Source: JBGSMF01 sp964651475 (GTDB lineage Bacteria; Chloroflexota; Anaerolineae; Fen-1058). Taken from it: a stretch of 64,000 nt of DNA. Made by a program: the position numbers and the translations under genes. Below the pieces are notes generated by a model, which worked only from the letters and a program-made list of their open reading frames with translations, searched no databases and was not told the DNA's origin. Shown here piece by piece: positions 24,269-32,067 of this stretch. The stretch spans positions 69,714-133,713 of the forward strand of contig CAZYXV010000011.1 of NCBI GenBank assembly GCA_964651475.1. Direction: 5' to 3'. Every line of letters begins with the position of its first letter. Within the stretch, counting starts at the first letter, position 1.

Positions 24269-26104
24269 TTACATTCCCAAGCCTTTTTTAAGGCTGCCGC
24301 CTCGGAAGCGCCCGATCACAAAATTGCCAATCAAGACCAGCGTGACCAGAATCAGAATGACGGCATTCGCCATCTGGGTGTCTCCATTTTCAGTATAGCG
24401 CATGGTCTGGCTGGCCAACACCTGCGTGGAGGGCGTTACCAGAAGGATGATCAAAGATAGCTCCCGCATGGTGGTGATAAATGTCAGCAGAAAACCAGAT
24501 ATAAATCCGGCGCTGGTGAGCGGAAAGATGATGCGCCTAAAGCGCTGCCAGATGTTGGCGCCCGCTACCTGGCCGGCCTCTTCCAACTCTCGACCCACTT
24601 GAAGCATAGCTGAAATCCCGCTGCGAGCTGAATAGGGAATGTGTTTGGAGACCGACACCACTACCAGCAGGGCAAAGGTGCCGTACAGGGGCGGAATAGG
24701 CCCAAAAGATTTGGAGAACATTGAAATATAGACTGCGCCAAAGGCAATGCCAGGGATGACGTACGGGATAAAAGCTATCTGCTCGACGAGCTTGGCGAGC
24801 TGGGTGCCCCGCCCCTTTACGATGGCGTAGCCGAGAATCACACCCAGCAAAGCGGTGAAAAAGGCAGTCCAAAGAGACAGCCTGATCGAGTTCCAGGCGC
24901 CTTTGTAGATCATGGGATTGCGCAATACGCCTGGCGCTCCGTCGGCAATATTCTTGTCGCTCTCGCCGATCCAGTAATGCGTCGTAAGATTGCTCAGGCT
25001 GTAATCGCCTGGTCTTAGCATAAAGGTATCGTAGGCCAAAAGCCCCAGCGGAAGGACAATGACGAGTGTCTGAAAAACAATCACGATAACCGTCAGAACG
25101 CTTTTCCAGTTGCGCAGCTTGGTCTGGTGCGCCACAAAGCCTCGCCCGCCAATCGTCTCGTAACTCTTTCGCGTCCCAACCGCTTTCTGGTTAACGTAGA
25201 TGGTGACCATGGCAAACAAAATTAACATGATGGCCAGCACAAAACCGTCCGCGTAATTTCCAATTCCGATGTTGGAACGAATCATGGTTGAGACAGTATA
25301 GTACTTGACTGGCACACCTAACACATTAGGCCCTCCAAAGGTGCCCATGACTTTGGAAAAGGTCATGATGAAACCTGAAAGCAGAGCCGGCAAGATGAGG
25401 GGGAAGGTGATTTTTCTCAGAATGCGCCAGCGGCTGGCGCCCATCAACTCGCCGGCTTCTTCGAGGTTGGAATCAATAGACATGAGCGCGGCAGACACGA
25501 ACAAGAAAAAGAAGGTGTAATAATGCAGCGCGCTGCTGATGATGATGGGCACTGGCCCATAAGCCAGCCAATCGGGAGGGCTGTGTCCCATCAGGTACTC
25601 GAAAACCCCCGGTGAGCCGCCTCCCACCCGGTTTTTAAACATCACGGTCCAGGCCATGGCAATGGTCCAGGAGGGCATGATGTAGGGAATCGTCGCCAGG
25701 TTATTGATGAGATTTCTGGCGGCCATATCAGTGCGAATTACCAACCAGGCCAGAATCGAGCCAATGGCCATCGCAAGCAAGGTGGCTCCAATTGCAACCG
25801 TCAGCGAATGTTGCAGGGGAGCATACATCATTACCTTGCTGATCTGGCTGGCCAACATTCTGACCCAGTGAAAAGTGGTCAACTGGCCTACCACCGCATC
25901 GGGGACGTAAAGGACATCTTTTTCCTGGTAGGTCAGTGTGGTTTCAATCATGCGATAGAGCGGCACGATGATGAGGTAAATCATCAGCGCCAGCATGATC
26001 AATGCCAGAACGACTTGAGCGCTCGTCAGCCAGCGGACGAACCTTCTAAACGCAGCCAGTAGTTGAAGAGAGCGTGATTCCTGCAAGACTGTAGGGGTTG
26101 CCAT
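24269..26104 (-). CDS. ABC importer permease with two fused membrane domains (FbpB/PhnUV-like)
   Basis: The 611-residue protein consists of two tandem permease domains, each with about six helices and an EAA loop (EEAGELMGASRWRILRKITFPL near residue 215 and EEAGQVAGANIWQRFRRIIFPL near residue 540). Fused permeases are typical of the iron(III)/thiamine/aminoethylphosphonate family, agreeing with the binding protein. ATG 26104 follows GGAGA. The regulator gene upstream ends 36 bases before, so regulator, permease, ATPase and binding protein are probably one transcript. Confidence 0.92.
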   Translation of the reverse strand: MATPTVLQESRSLQLLAAFRRFVRWLTSAQVVLALIMLALMIYLIIVPLYRMIETTLTYQEKDVLYVPDAVVGQLTTFHWVRMLASQISKVMMYAPLQHSLTVAIGATLLAMAIGSILAWLVIRTDMAARNLINNLATIPYIMPSWTIAMAWTVMFKNRVGGGSPGVFEYLMGHSPPDWLAYGPVPIIISSALHYYTFFFLFVSAALMSIDSNLEEAGELMGASRWRILRKITFPLILPALLSGFIMTFSKVMGTFGGPNVLGVPVKYYTVSTMIRSNIGIGNYADGFVLAIMLILFAMVTIYVNQKAVGTRKSYETIGGRGFVAHQTKLRNWKSVLTVIVIVFQTLVIVLPLGLLAYDTFMLRPGDYSLSNLTTHYWIGESDKNIADGAPGVLRNPMIYKGAWNSIRLSLWTAFFTALLGVILGYAIVKGRGTQLAKLVEQIAFIPYVIPGIAFGAVYISMFSKSFGPIPPLYGTFALLVVVSVSKHIPYSARSGISAMLQVGRELEEAGQVAGANIWQRFRRIIFPLTSAGFISGFLLTFITTMRELSLIILLVTPSTQVLASQTMRYTENGDTQMANAVILILVTLVLIGNFVIGRFRGGSLKKGLGM

Positions 26105-26140
26105 ATCTGTTCTCCTACGAGTGTAGAATCTTGCGACGAT

Positions 26141-27028
26141 TCATCGGTTCATTGGAATGAAACTATCTGGAACATCCAGGTTAAAAGCGGCGCGCATGTG
26201 TTCGAGCCGGTTGAGCGCGGCCAGGCTCTCGTCTGGCCTTGCCATCGCCACGGCCAAAATGAGCGCGTTCAAAATAGACATGGGCACAGTCAGCGAATGA
26301 AACGTGGAGACGGGCCCGCGGCGGGCGGCAAGGATCACGTCCACTTTGTCTCGAAGGGCTGGCCCCAAAGTATCTGTCAGGAGAATGGCGCGGCAGCCGG
26401 TGGCGCGAGCGTGATCCAGCACGGCAAGCAGTTCGGGCCTGACAGAGTGAAAGCCGGTTGCCAGAAGCACGTCTCCGGGCTGCAAGAGCTGCAACTTTTC
26501 CAGGAGGTGGCGGCCCGATTCCGTCATGCCAATGGTAAGGATGCCGAGCCGCCTAAATCGCAACTCGGCCAGGTCGGCCAGGATGCCCGAAGGGCCGCTA
26601 CCGAAAACAAAAATTCTCTGGCCACTCAGCAAAATATCCACGGCGCGGTCAAAGTCTGCCAGTTCGATGCTGCGCGCTTCGGTGAGGTACTGCACCTCCA
26701 TGTCTAGCACCTTGATCAAGACGTGGCCCTGGCTGCCTGCCAGCTCGCTGAGCTTGCGCTGCAAGCGGCTGGCGGGGGTGGCCTGGACGCGAAAGAGTTC
26801 CTGGAGACTACGGCGCAGTTCGGGGAAACCATCGTAACCGATGGCCTTGGCAAAACGGACAATGGTGGCCTCACTCATACCCAAACGTTCGGCCAAATCC
26901 GCCGCGGACAAAAAAGCGGCCTCGTCGTGGCTCGCCAGCAGATAGGCGGCAATGCTCTGTTGGCTTTTGGTGAGGCGTGGAAGATGGTCTTCTAACCTTT
27001 GCCTGAAATGATTCAATTCCTCTTCCAT
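26141..27028 (-). CDS. RpiR/MurR-family transcriptional regulator
   Basis: The 295-residue protein has an N-terminal helix-turn-helix (SAADLAERLGMSEATIVRFAK, about residues 40-60) and a C-terminal SIS domain that binds sugar phosphates (IFVFGSGPSGILADLAELRF and LATGFHSVRPELLAVL). Such regulators respond to a phosphosugar and control its catabolic genes. ATG 27028 follows GGAG. The gene heads the importer-HAD-mutase locus, so the natural inducer is probably an intermediate of that pathway. A palindrome at 27042-27064 in its leader may be its operator. Confidence 0.9.
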   Translation of the reverse strand: MEEELNHFRQRLEDHLPRLTKSQQSIAAYLLASHDEAAFLSAADLAERLGMSEATIVRFAKAIGYDGFPELRRSLQELFRVQATPASRLQRKLSELAGSQGHVLIKVLDMEVQYLTEARSIELADFDRAVDILLSGQRIFVFGSGPSGILADLAELRFRRLGILTIGMTESGRHLLEKLQLLQPGDVLLATGFHSVRPELLAVLDHARATGCRAILLTDTLGPALRDKVDVILAARRGPVSTFHSLTVPMSILNALILAVAMARPDESLAALNRLEHMRAAFNLDVPDSFIPMNR

Positions 27029-27041
27029 AAAGCTCCTGGAA

Positions 27042-27064
27042 ACGTGTGCATTTTGCAAACGTTA
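27042..27064. promoter_or_regulatory. Palindromic operator candidate in the rpiR leader
   Basis: AACGTGTGCA and TGCAAACGTT are inverted copies with one mismatch, separated by TTT. The half-site TGCAAACG also occurs in the two operators of the LacI promoter at 30830 and 30872, hinting at shared or cross regulation. Confidence 0.5.
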
Positions 27065-27096
27065 AAAATCATGTGGTACAAGACGCCTATGAAGGA

Positions 27097-27125
27097 TTGT
27101 ACATCAAAATATGTTAAATTGCAAG
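27097..27125 (-). promoter_or_regulatory. Predicted promoter of the rpiR-importer operon
   Basis: On the minus strand TTGCAA (27125-27120) and TACAAT (27102-27097) are 17 bases apart. The start point near 27090 places the palindrome at 27042-27064 within the leader. Confidence 0.6.
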
Positions 27126-27149
27126 TGAAATTTCAAAATTGGCAAATTT

Positions 27150-28988
27150 TTAAGGTTGACTATTGGTGGGTGCCACCTCCACAAACTGCCGCTTATAGAG
27201 GTTTTTATACAGCCCACCCAATGCCAATAGCTCTTTGTGGCGTCCCTGTTCTACAATGCGGCCCTCATTTACCACGCAAATAAGATCGGCGCGGTGGATG
27301 GTGCCCAGGCGGTGCGCAATGACGATGGACGTACGCTCGCTCAGCAATCGCTGCAACGCTTCTTGGATGAGCGCCTCTGTCATCGTATCTACGCTGGCGG
27401 TAGCTTCGTCCAGGATCAAGATGCACGGATCGGCCAGCACGGCGCGAGCAATGCACACGAGCTGCCTTTGCCCAATAGAGAGATTGACGCCGCCTTCCAG
27501 GATTTCGGTATCGTACTGATCCGGCATGGCCATGATAAAGTCGTGCGCGTTTGCCAGGCGAGCGGCTTGTTCGATGGCGCTTTGGGACGCATCGGGGCGG
27601 CCAAAGCGAATGTTATCGGCGATGGCGCCGGAAAAGAGAAATGGCTCCTGGGGCACCAGTCCCGTCTGCCGCCGTAACGAGTGTTGCTTGACCCGGCGCA
27701 CATCTATGCCATCAATCAACACAGCGCCGTCTGTCACGTCGTACAGGCGGGCGATCAGATTCGCAATAGACGTTTTGCCCGCGCCGGTCGGGCCTACCAA
27801 TGCCACCATTTGCCCTGGCTCGATGACGAGGTTTACGTCGTGCAGCACGCGCGCGTCGCCCTGGTACGAAAAAGAGACGTGGCGCAGTTCCACTCGTCCG
27901 GCGATGGGCGGCATCTCGACCGCATCAGATTGATCCGTGACGTCGGGGCGGGTGTCGAGCAAATCCAACACCCGCTCGCCGCCCGCCATGGCGGCTTGCA
28001 TGGTGGTATAAAGCTGGCTCAGTTCTTGGATCGGCTGGAAAAAGCGGGTGACGTAAGCCAGGAATGCCACGATCACACCCAGCGTCAATTCACCCCGCGC
28101 CGCCGCCAGCCCGCCGAACCATAACACAATGCCCGTTGCCAGCATGCCCAAAAACTCGACGGTGGGCAAAAAGATGAACGAGAGGAACATGGCGGCGATG
28201 TTGGCGTCCCGATTCAGGCGGTTCACCTGGTCAAAGCGCTCTTGCGAAGCGTCTTCCTGGACAAAAGCTTGAATCACCCGCATGGCCGAAATGTCTTCGG
28301 CCAGGCCGCCCACCACGGCGGCGATGCGGGTGCGCGTCTGGCGAAAGGCCACCTGGGCGCGCCGCGCAAAGAGCCACGTCGCCAGCAGCATTAACGGCAG
28401 CACGCTAAAGGCGAGCAGGGCCAGCCGCAGGCTCATCGAAAGCATCACGGCGACAATGCCGGCCAGCACCACCACGTCGTTCACCAGCGTAATCAACCCT
28501 TGCGAGAGCAGTTCGTTGATCACGGCCACGTCGTTGATGACGCGCGAGATGGTCACGCCGACGATGTGGGTGGTGTGATGCCCCAGCGACAATTCCTGCA
28601 GATGCCGGAATAGTTGCGCGCGCATAGCGGCCAGCACTTGTTGCCCCACCCACGAAAGCAAATATTGCTGGAGCGACGAGGCCAGGTAAAGGCCGACAAA
28701 TGTGGCGGCGATCAACAGCGCGATGCGGGTCAGGCCGGCGGCATCGCCCTGGGCGATGTGCTGGTCAATGGCAACTTTGATGAGGTAGGGCGCCGCCAGG
28801 GTCAGCGCAGACGCGATCAGCATCAGCGCAAAAGCGGCGGCCATGCGCCGCCAATGCGGGCGCAAAAAAGCCAGCAGCCGGACGACGACGCGCCGGTCGA
28901 AAGCGCGCCCCTCTATCTCTTCGCCAAAGCTTTCCATTGCAGAGCGCGGCCCCATGCCAGCGCCGGCCGCACCAATTGAAATACTCAT
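27150..28988 (-). CDS. ABC exporter half-transporter with canonical catalytic residues (partner of the 28985-30796 gene)
   Basis: The 612-residue protein has a six-helix type IV exporter domain followed by an ATPase domain. Walker A is GPTGAGKTS, the signature is LSIGQRQ, Walker B is LILDEATASVD with the catalytic Glu, and the H-loop is VIAHRLGT. The altered LSIGQ and intact Glu/His complement the upstream partner, which has LSGGQ but degenerate Walker B and H-loop. Start 28988 overlaps the stop of that gene by four bases, so the pair forms a heterodimer. Substrate unknown (lipid or drug). Confidence 0.93.
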   Translation of the reverse strand: MSISIGAAGAGMGPRSAMESFGEEIEGRAFDRRVVVRLLAFLRPHWRRMAAAFALMLIASALTLAAPYLIKVAIDQHIAQGDAAGLTRIALLIAATFVGLYLASSLQQYLLSWVGQQVLAAMRAQLFRHLQELSLGHHTTHIVGVTISRVINDVAVINELLSQGLITLVNDVVVLAGIVAVMLSMSLRLALLAFSVLPLMLLATWLFARRAQVAFRQTRTRIAAVVGGLAEDISAMRVIQAFVQEDASQERFDQVNRLNRDANIAAMFLSFIFLPTVEFLGMLATGIVLWFGGLAAARGELTLGVIVAFLAYVTRFFQPIQELSQLYTTMQAAMAGGERVLDLLDTRPDVTDQSDAVEMPPIAGRVELRHVSFSYQGDARVLHDVNLVIEPGQMVALVGPTGAGKTSIANLIARLYDVTDGAVLIDGIDVRRVKQHSLRRQTGLVPQEPFLFSGAIADNIRFGRPDASQSAIEQAARLANAHDFIMAMPDQYDTEILEGGVNLSIGQRQLVCIARAVLADPCILILDEATASVDTMTEALIQEALQRLLSERTSIVIAHRLGTIHRADLICVVNEGRIVEQGRHKELLALGGLYKNLYKRQFVEVAPTNSQP

Positions 28989-30796
28989 GACCTGCTCCGA
29001 CTCTCCTGTGGCCGCAACTGGCGGTGATAAATTTCTGCATACAACCCGGAGGTGCGCAGCAGTTCGTCGTGGGTACCCCGCGCGGCGATGCGTCCTCTTT
29101 CCAGCACCAGGATCAAATTGGCCAGCCGCAGGGTGCTCAGGCGCTGGGCGATGACAAAAGACGTGCGCCCGCGCATCAAGCGCTCCAAGGCCATTTGGAT
29201 CAATTGCTCGGTTTCTGTGTCCACGTTGGATGTTGCGTCGTCCAGGATGAGAAGGCGCGGATCCTTGAGCAGCGCGCGGGCGATGGTGATGCGCTGGCGT
29301 TGCCCGCCAGATAGTGTGATGCCGCGCTCGCCCACCGGCGTGTCGTAGCCGTTCGGCGTCTCAATGATGAAGGAATGTGCCTGGGCGGCCTGCGCCGCCT
29401 CGACGATGTCTGCCTCGCTCGCGCCGGGGCGGCCAAAAGCAATGTTCTCGCGGATGGTGGCGGCAAAAAGCGTCGTATCTTGCAAAACAATGCCAATCTG
29501 ATCCCGCAAAGAATTTAACGTCACGCGGCGAATGTCGTGGCCGTCAATCGTGATGCGTCCGCTCGTGGGATCGTAAAAGCGCGGAATCAGGTTGATGATG
29601 GTGGATTTGCCGGAACCGGTGGCACCCAGCAAAGCAATAACCTGACCGGGCAGCGCCTCGAACGTAATATCTGTGAGCACGCGGTGGCGGCGAAAGTAGT
29701 CAAAGCAGACGTGATCCATGCGCACGTGGCCGTGCACGGGCGGCAATGGCGCGGCGTCCGGCGCGTCTTGCACTTCCGACTCGACGTCCAGGATCTCAAA
29801 GATGCGCTCGCCCGCCGCAGCCGCCTGTGTGAGCGCTGGAATGATCGTGCCAAATCGCCGCACCGGCTGCACGAGTTGCGCCAGGTAGGTGGAAAACGCC
29901 ACCAGTTCCCCAAGCGTCAATTGGCCGCGGAGGACCAGCAAGCCACCGTACCAGATGACGAATACTACGCCAGCGTTGGCAATCAAATCAATCAAGGGGG
30001 TGTTAAAGGCTTGCAGGCGAGCGGAGCGGGCCGAAAGCTCAAACCAGCGATCATTTTCGCGGTCAAAGCGGGCCGTCTCGGCGTCTTCTTGGGCAAACGC
30101 CTTGACGACGCGCGCGCCGCGCAGATTTTGTTCCAGCCGCGTGGTCAACACGGCCAACTGCTGTTGAATGGCCAGCGAGAGCGGGCGAAGCTGGCGGCCA
30201 AAGTGAAACGCGCGCCATCCAAGCAGCGGCATCGTAGAGAGGGCCAGCAGCGCCAGGCGAGGATTCATCCACCCCAACGTGGCCGCGGTGCCGAGCAGCA
30301 AGACGGCGCCGTCCGCCAGGCGCAAGAAAGCGCGTCCCGTCACAAATCGAATGCGCTCCACGTCTTGCACGGCGCGGGAAAGAAGTTGTCCCGTCTCGGT
30401 GCGGTCGTGATAAGAAAAGGAAAGCTCGGCGAGTTTGCGGTGCAGGGCGTTGCGCAGGTCATACGCTACGCTCTGAGAAGCGGTTTCTGTCCACTGTCCT
30501 TGCACAAAGGTTAATACACTCTTGATGACGGTCAATCCCAGCAGAGCCAACACGGACCATCTCAGCAAGTGGGTCTCCTGCCCGCCAATGCCTCGATCCA
30601 CAATCCAGCGGATGAATTGTGGAATGGCCAGCGCCAACGCGTTAATGCCCAGCAAGGCAAGGTAGGCGCTGGCTGTTTGCTGCCAGTAGGGCCGCAAATA
30701 GCCGAGACAGCGCGCCAGGATGCGCCTGGTATTTGGTTCGCGTTGGGGAAGGGGGGACATGTGATTATCTATGCCCAGCATCTCCCAATTTTGCAT
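28985..30796 (-). CDS. ABC exporter half-transporter with degenerate nucleotide site
   Basis: The 603-residue protein has the exporter membrane domain and an ATPase domain with Walker A GATGSGKST and signature LSGGQRQR. The catalytic Glu after Walker B is Asp (LILDDATSNVD) and the H-loop His is Gln (VIAQRLST). This is the classic degenerate half of a heterodimeric exporter such as TM287/288. ATG 30796 fits the promoter TTGCAA-17-TATAAT just upstream with a leader of about 14 bases; ATG 30760 is an alternative. The promoter overlaps operator O1 of the LacI regulator, so expression may follow the inositol operon. Confidence 0.92.
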   Translation of the reverse strand: MQNWEMLGIDNHMSPLPQREPNTRRILARCLGYLRPYWQQTASAYLALLGINALALAIPQFIRWIVDRGIGGQETHLLRWSVLALLGLTVIKSVLTFVQGQWTETASQSVAYDLRNALHRKLAELSFSYHDRTETGQLLSRAVQDVERIRFVTGRAFLRLADGAVLLLGTAATLGWMNPRLALLALSTMPLLGWRAFHFGRQLRPLSLAIQQQLAVLTTRLEQNLRGARVVKAFAQEDAETARFDRENDRWFELSARSARLQAFNTPLIDLIANAGVVFVIWYGGLLVLRGQLTLGELVAFSTYLAQLVQPVRRFGTIIPALTQAAAAGERIFEILDVESEVQDAPDAAPLPPVHGHVRMDHVCFDYFRRHRVLTDITFEALPGQVIALLGATGSGKSTIINLIPRFYDPTSGRITIDGHDIRRVTLNSLRDQIGIVLQDTTLFAATIRENIAFGRPGASEADIVEAAQAAQAHSFIIETPNGYDTPVGERGITLSGGQRQRITIARALLKDPRLLILDDATSNVDTETEQLIQMALERLMRGRTSFVIAQRLSTLRLANLILVLERGRIAARGTHDELLRTSGLYAEIYHRQLRPQESRSRS

Positions 30797-30797
30797 C

Positions 30798-30826
30798 TTG
30801 ACAAAAGTCGCAAGCTATTATATACT
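30798..30826 (+). promoter_or_regulatory. Promoter of the LacI regulator and inositol operon
   Basis: TTGACA (30798-30803) and TATACT (30821-30826) are 17 bases apart. The start point near 30833 falls inside operator O1. Confidence 0.8.
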
Positions 30827-30845
30827 GTTTTGCACACGTTTGCAA
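30817..30845 (-). promoter_or_regulatory. Divergent promoter of the ABC exporter pair
   Basis: On the minus strand TTGCAA (30845-30840) and TATAAT (30822-30817) are 17 bases apart. Its -35 box and spacer coincide with operator O1, so one bound repressor could block both directions. Confidence 0.65.
30830..30845. promoter_or_regulatory. LacI-family operator O1
   Basis: TTGCACACGTTTGCAA is a 16-bp palindrome around a central ACGT with one mismatch pair, the usual form of LacI-family sites. It covers the start point of the regulator promoter. Confidence 0.7.
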
Positions 30846-30871
30846 ATTCTTGAAAATGTAAAAACCAACGA

Positions 30872-30887
30872 TTGCACACGTTTGTAA
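30872..30887. promoter_or_regulatory. LacI-family operator O2
   Basis: TTGCACACGTTTGTAA differs from O1 at one base. The two centres are 42 bp apart, four helical turns, suitable for looping or cooperative binding. Its right end overlaps the target duplication of the adjoining miniature element. Confidence 0.65.
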
Positions 30888-30888
30888 T

Positions 30889-30981
30889 CACTAGTGTCAA
30901 CTTAAGCACGGTGAGCTTGTCGAACCGTGCTTGCGAGGCATCCTTCGACAAGCTCAGGATGCCTAAAGTTGACACCAATGG
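30889..30981. mobile_element. 93-bp miniature inverted-repeat element flanked by 8-bp direct repeats
   Basis: TTTGTAAT occurs exactly at both flanks (30881-30888 and 30982-30989). The ends carry inverted GTGTCAACTT (30894-30903) and AAGTTGACAC (30966-30975). Inside are two hairpins (arms 30904-30912/30924-30932 and 30937-30944/30956-30963), and their 11-base loops are exact reverse complements of each other. There is no coding capacity. It sits between operator O2 and the regulator start codon. Confidence 0.8.
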
Positions 30982-30989
30982 TTTGTAAT

Positions 30990-32051
30990 ATGACAAAGAG
31001 CACCAGAATATCCATCATAGATATTGCGCAAGCCGCCGGCGTCTCCCACTCAACTGTCTCCCGTGCTTTGAGTGATAGCCCCCTTGTCAAGGCCGCCACG
31101 AAAACGCGCATCCAGCAACTGGCTCGCGAGATGGGCTACTCGCCAGACGCCTGGGCGCGTAGCCTGGTTATGGGGCGCACCCAAACTATCGGTGTGGTCG
31201 TGACTACTATCGCCGATCCGTTCATCGCTGACGTCATCCAGGGCATCGAGAGTACCGCCTACGAACATGGCTATACCATCATCCTCGCCACTTCCAATTC
31301 TGACCCTGCCCGCGAGATGGCGGCGGTGGACATGCTGAAATCCAAGCGCGTGGATGGCGTGATTGTCACTTCTTCGCGTGTTGGCTCTCTGTACCAGGGC
31401 TACCTGGAGCGGATTGGCGTGCCGGTGGTGATCCTCAATAATCACAGTGAGCAGAGTGGCCGCTATACCTTTTCTGTAACAGTAGATAACGAGCACGGCG
31501 GGCACCTGGCAACACAGCACCTCATCCAACTGGGCCATCGCCGTATTGCTCACATTACAGGCCCGGCGGGGCACAGTTCCAGCGAGGGGCGGCTGGCCGG
31601 CTATCGCCAGGCATTGATGGAAGCCGGCATAACGTTTGACCCGGCCCTGGTCGCGCCAGGCGCAGGGCGCACCGAGGCGGGCGAGCATGGGCTGGCGATG
31701 TTCGTGGCATTGGCCCAGCCGCCCAGCGCTGTCTTTTGTTACAACGATGTGACCGCCATCGGTGTGCTGCACGCGGCGCAGAAATCCGGCCTGGTAATTC
31801 CGCGCGATTTGGCCGTAGTTGGCTTTGACGACATATCCTTTGCGTCCTTTGTTCATCCGCCATTGACAACGGTGGCGCAACCCAAGTTTGAAATGGGGCA
31901 GCAAGCCATGCAGATGGCGTTAGCCTTGATGGCGGCGCAAGCTCCCGTCTCGGATATCATCGTCAAAGGGCAACTGATTGTGCGCGAATCGTCGGGAGCG
32001 TCCGGCTCGCATCAAGACAAGAACGTGGTTGATTCCAATCAGACCATTTAA
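30990..32051 (+). CDS. LacI-family transcriptional repressor of the inositol operon
   Basis: The 353-residue protein has a LacI helix-turn-helix (IIDIAQAAGVSHSTVSRALSD, residues about 9-29), the hinge helix region, and a periplasmic-binding-protein-like effector domain (TIGVVVTTIADPFIADVIQGIE, VVGFDDISFASFVHPPLTTV). It probably binds the palindromes at 30830 and 30872 and represses its own operon until an inositol-related effector appears. ATG 30990 lies directly after the target duplication of a miniature element; no clear ribosome-binding site precedes it. ATG 30978, inside the element, is an in-frame alternative. The dehydrogenase gene follows after 16 bases. Confidence 0.92.
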   Translation: MTKSTRISIIDIAQAAGVSHSTVSRALSDSPLVKAATKTRIQQLAREMGYSPDAWARSLVMGRTQTIGVVVTTIADPFIADVIQGIESTAYEHGYTIILATSNSDPAREMAAVDMLKSKRVDGVIVTSSRVGSLYQGYLERIGVPVVILNNHSEQSGRYTFSVTVDNEHGGHLATQHLIQLGHRRIAHITGPAGHSSSEGRLAGYRQALMEAGITFDPALVAPGAGRTEAGEHGLAMFVALAQPPSAVFCYNDVTAIGVLHAAQKSGLVIPRDLAVVGFDDISFASFVHPPLTTVAQPKFEMGQQAMQMALALMAAQAPVSDIIVKGQLIVRESSGASGSHQDKNVVDSNQTI

Positions 32052-32067
32052 AATTGAAGGAGAAAAC

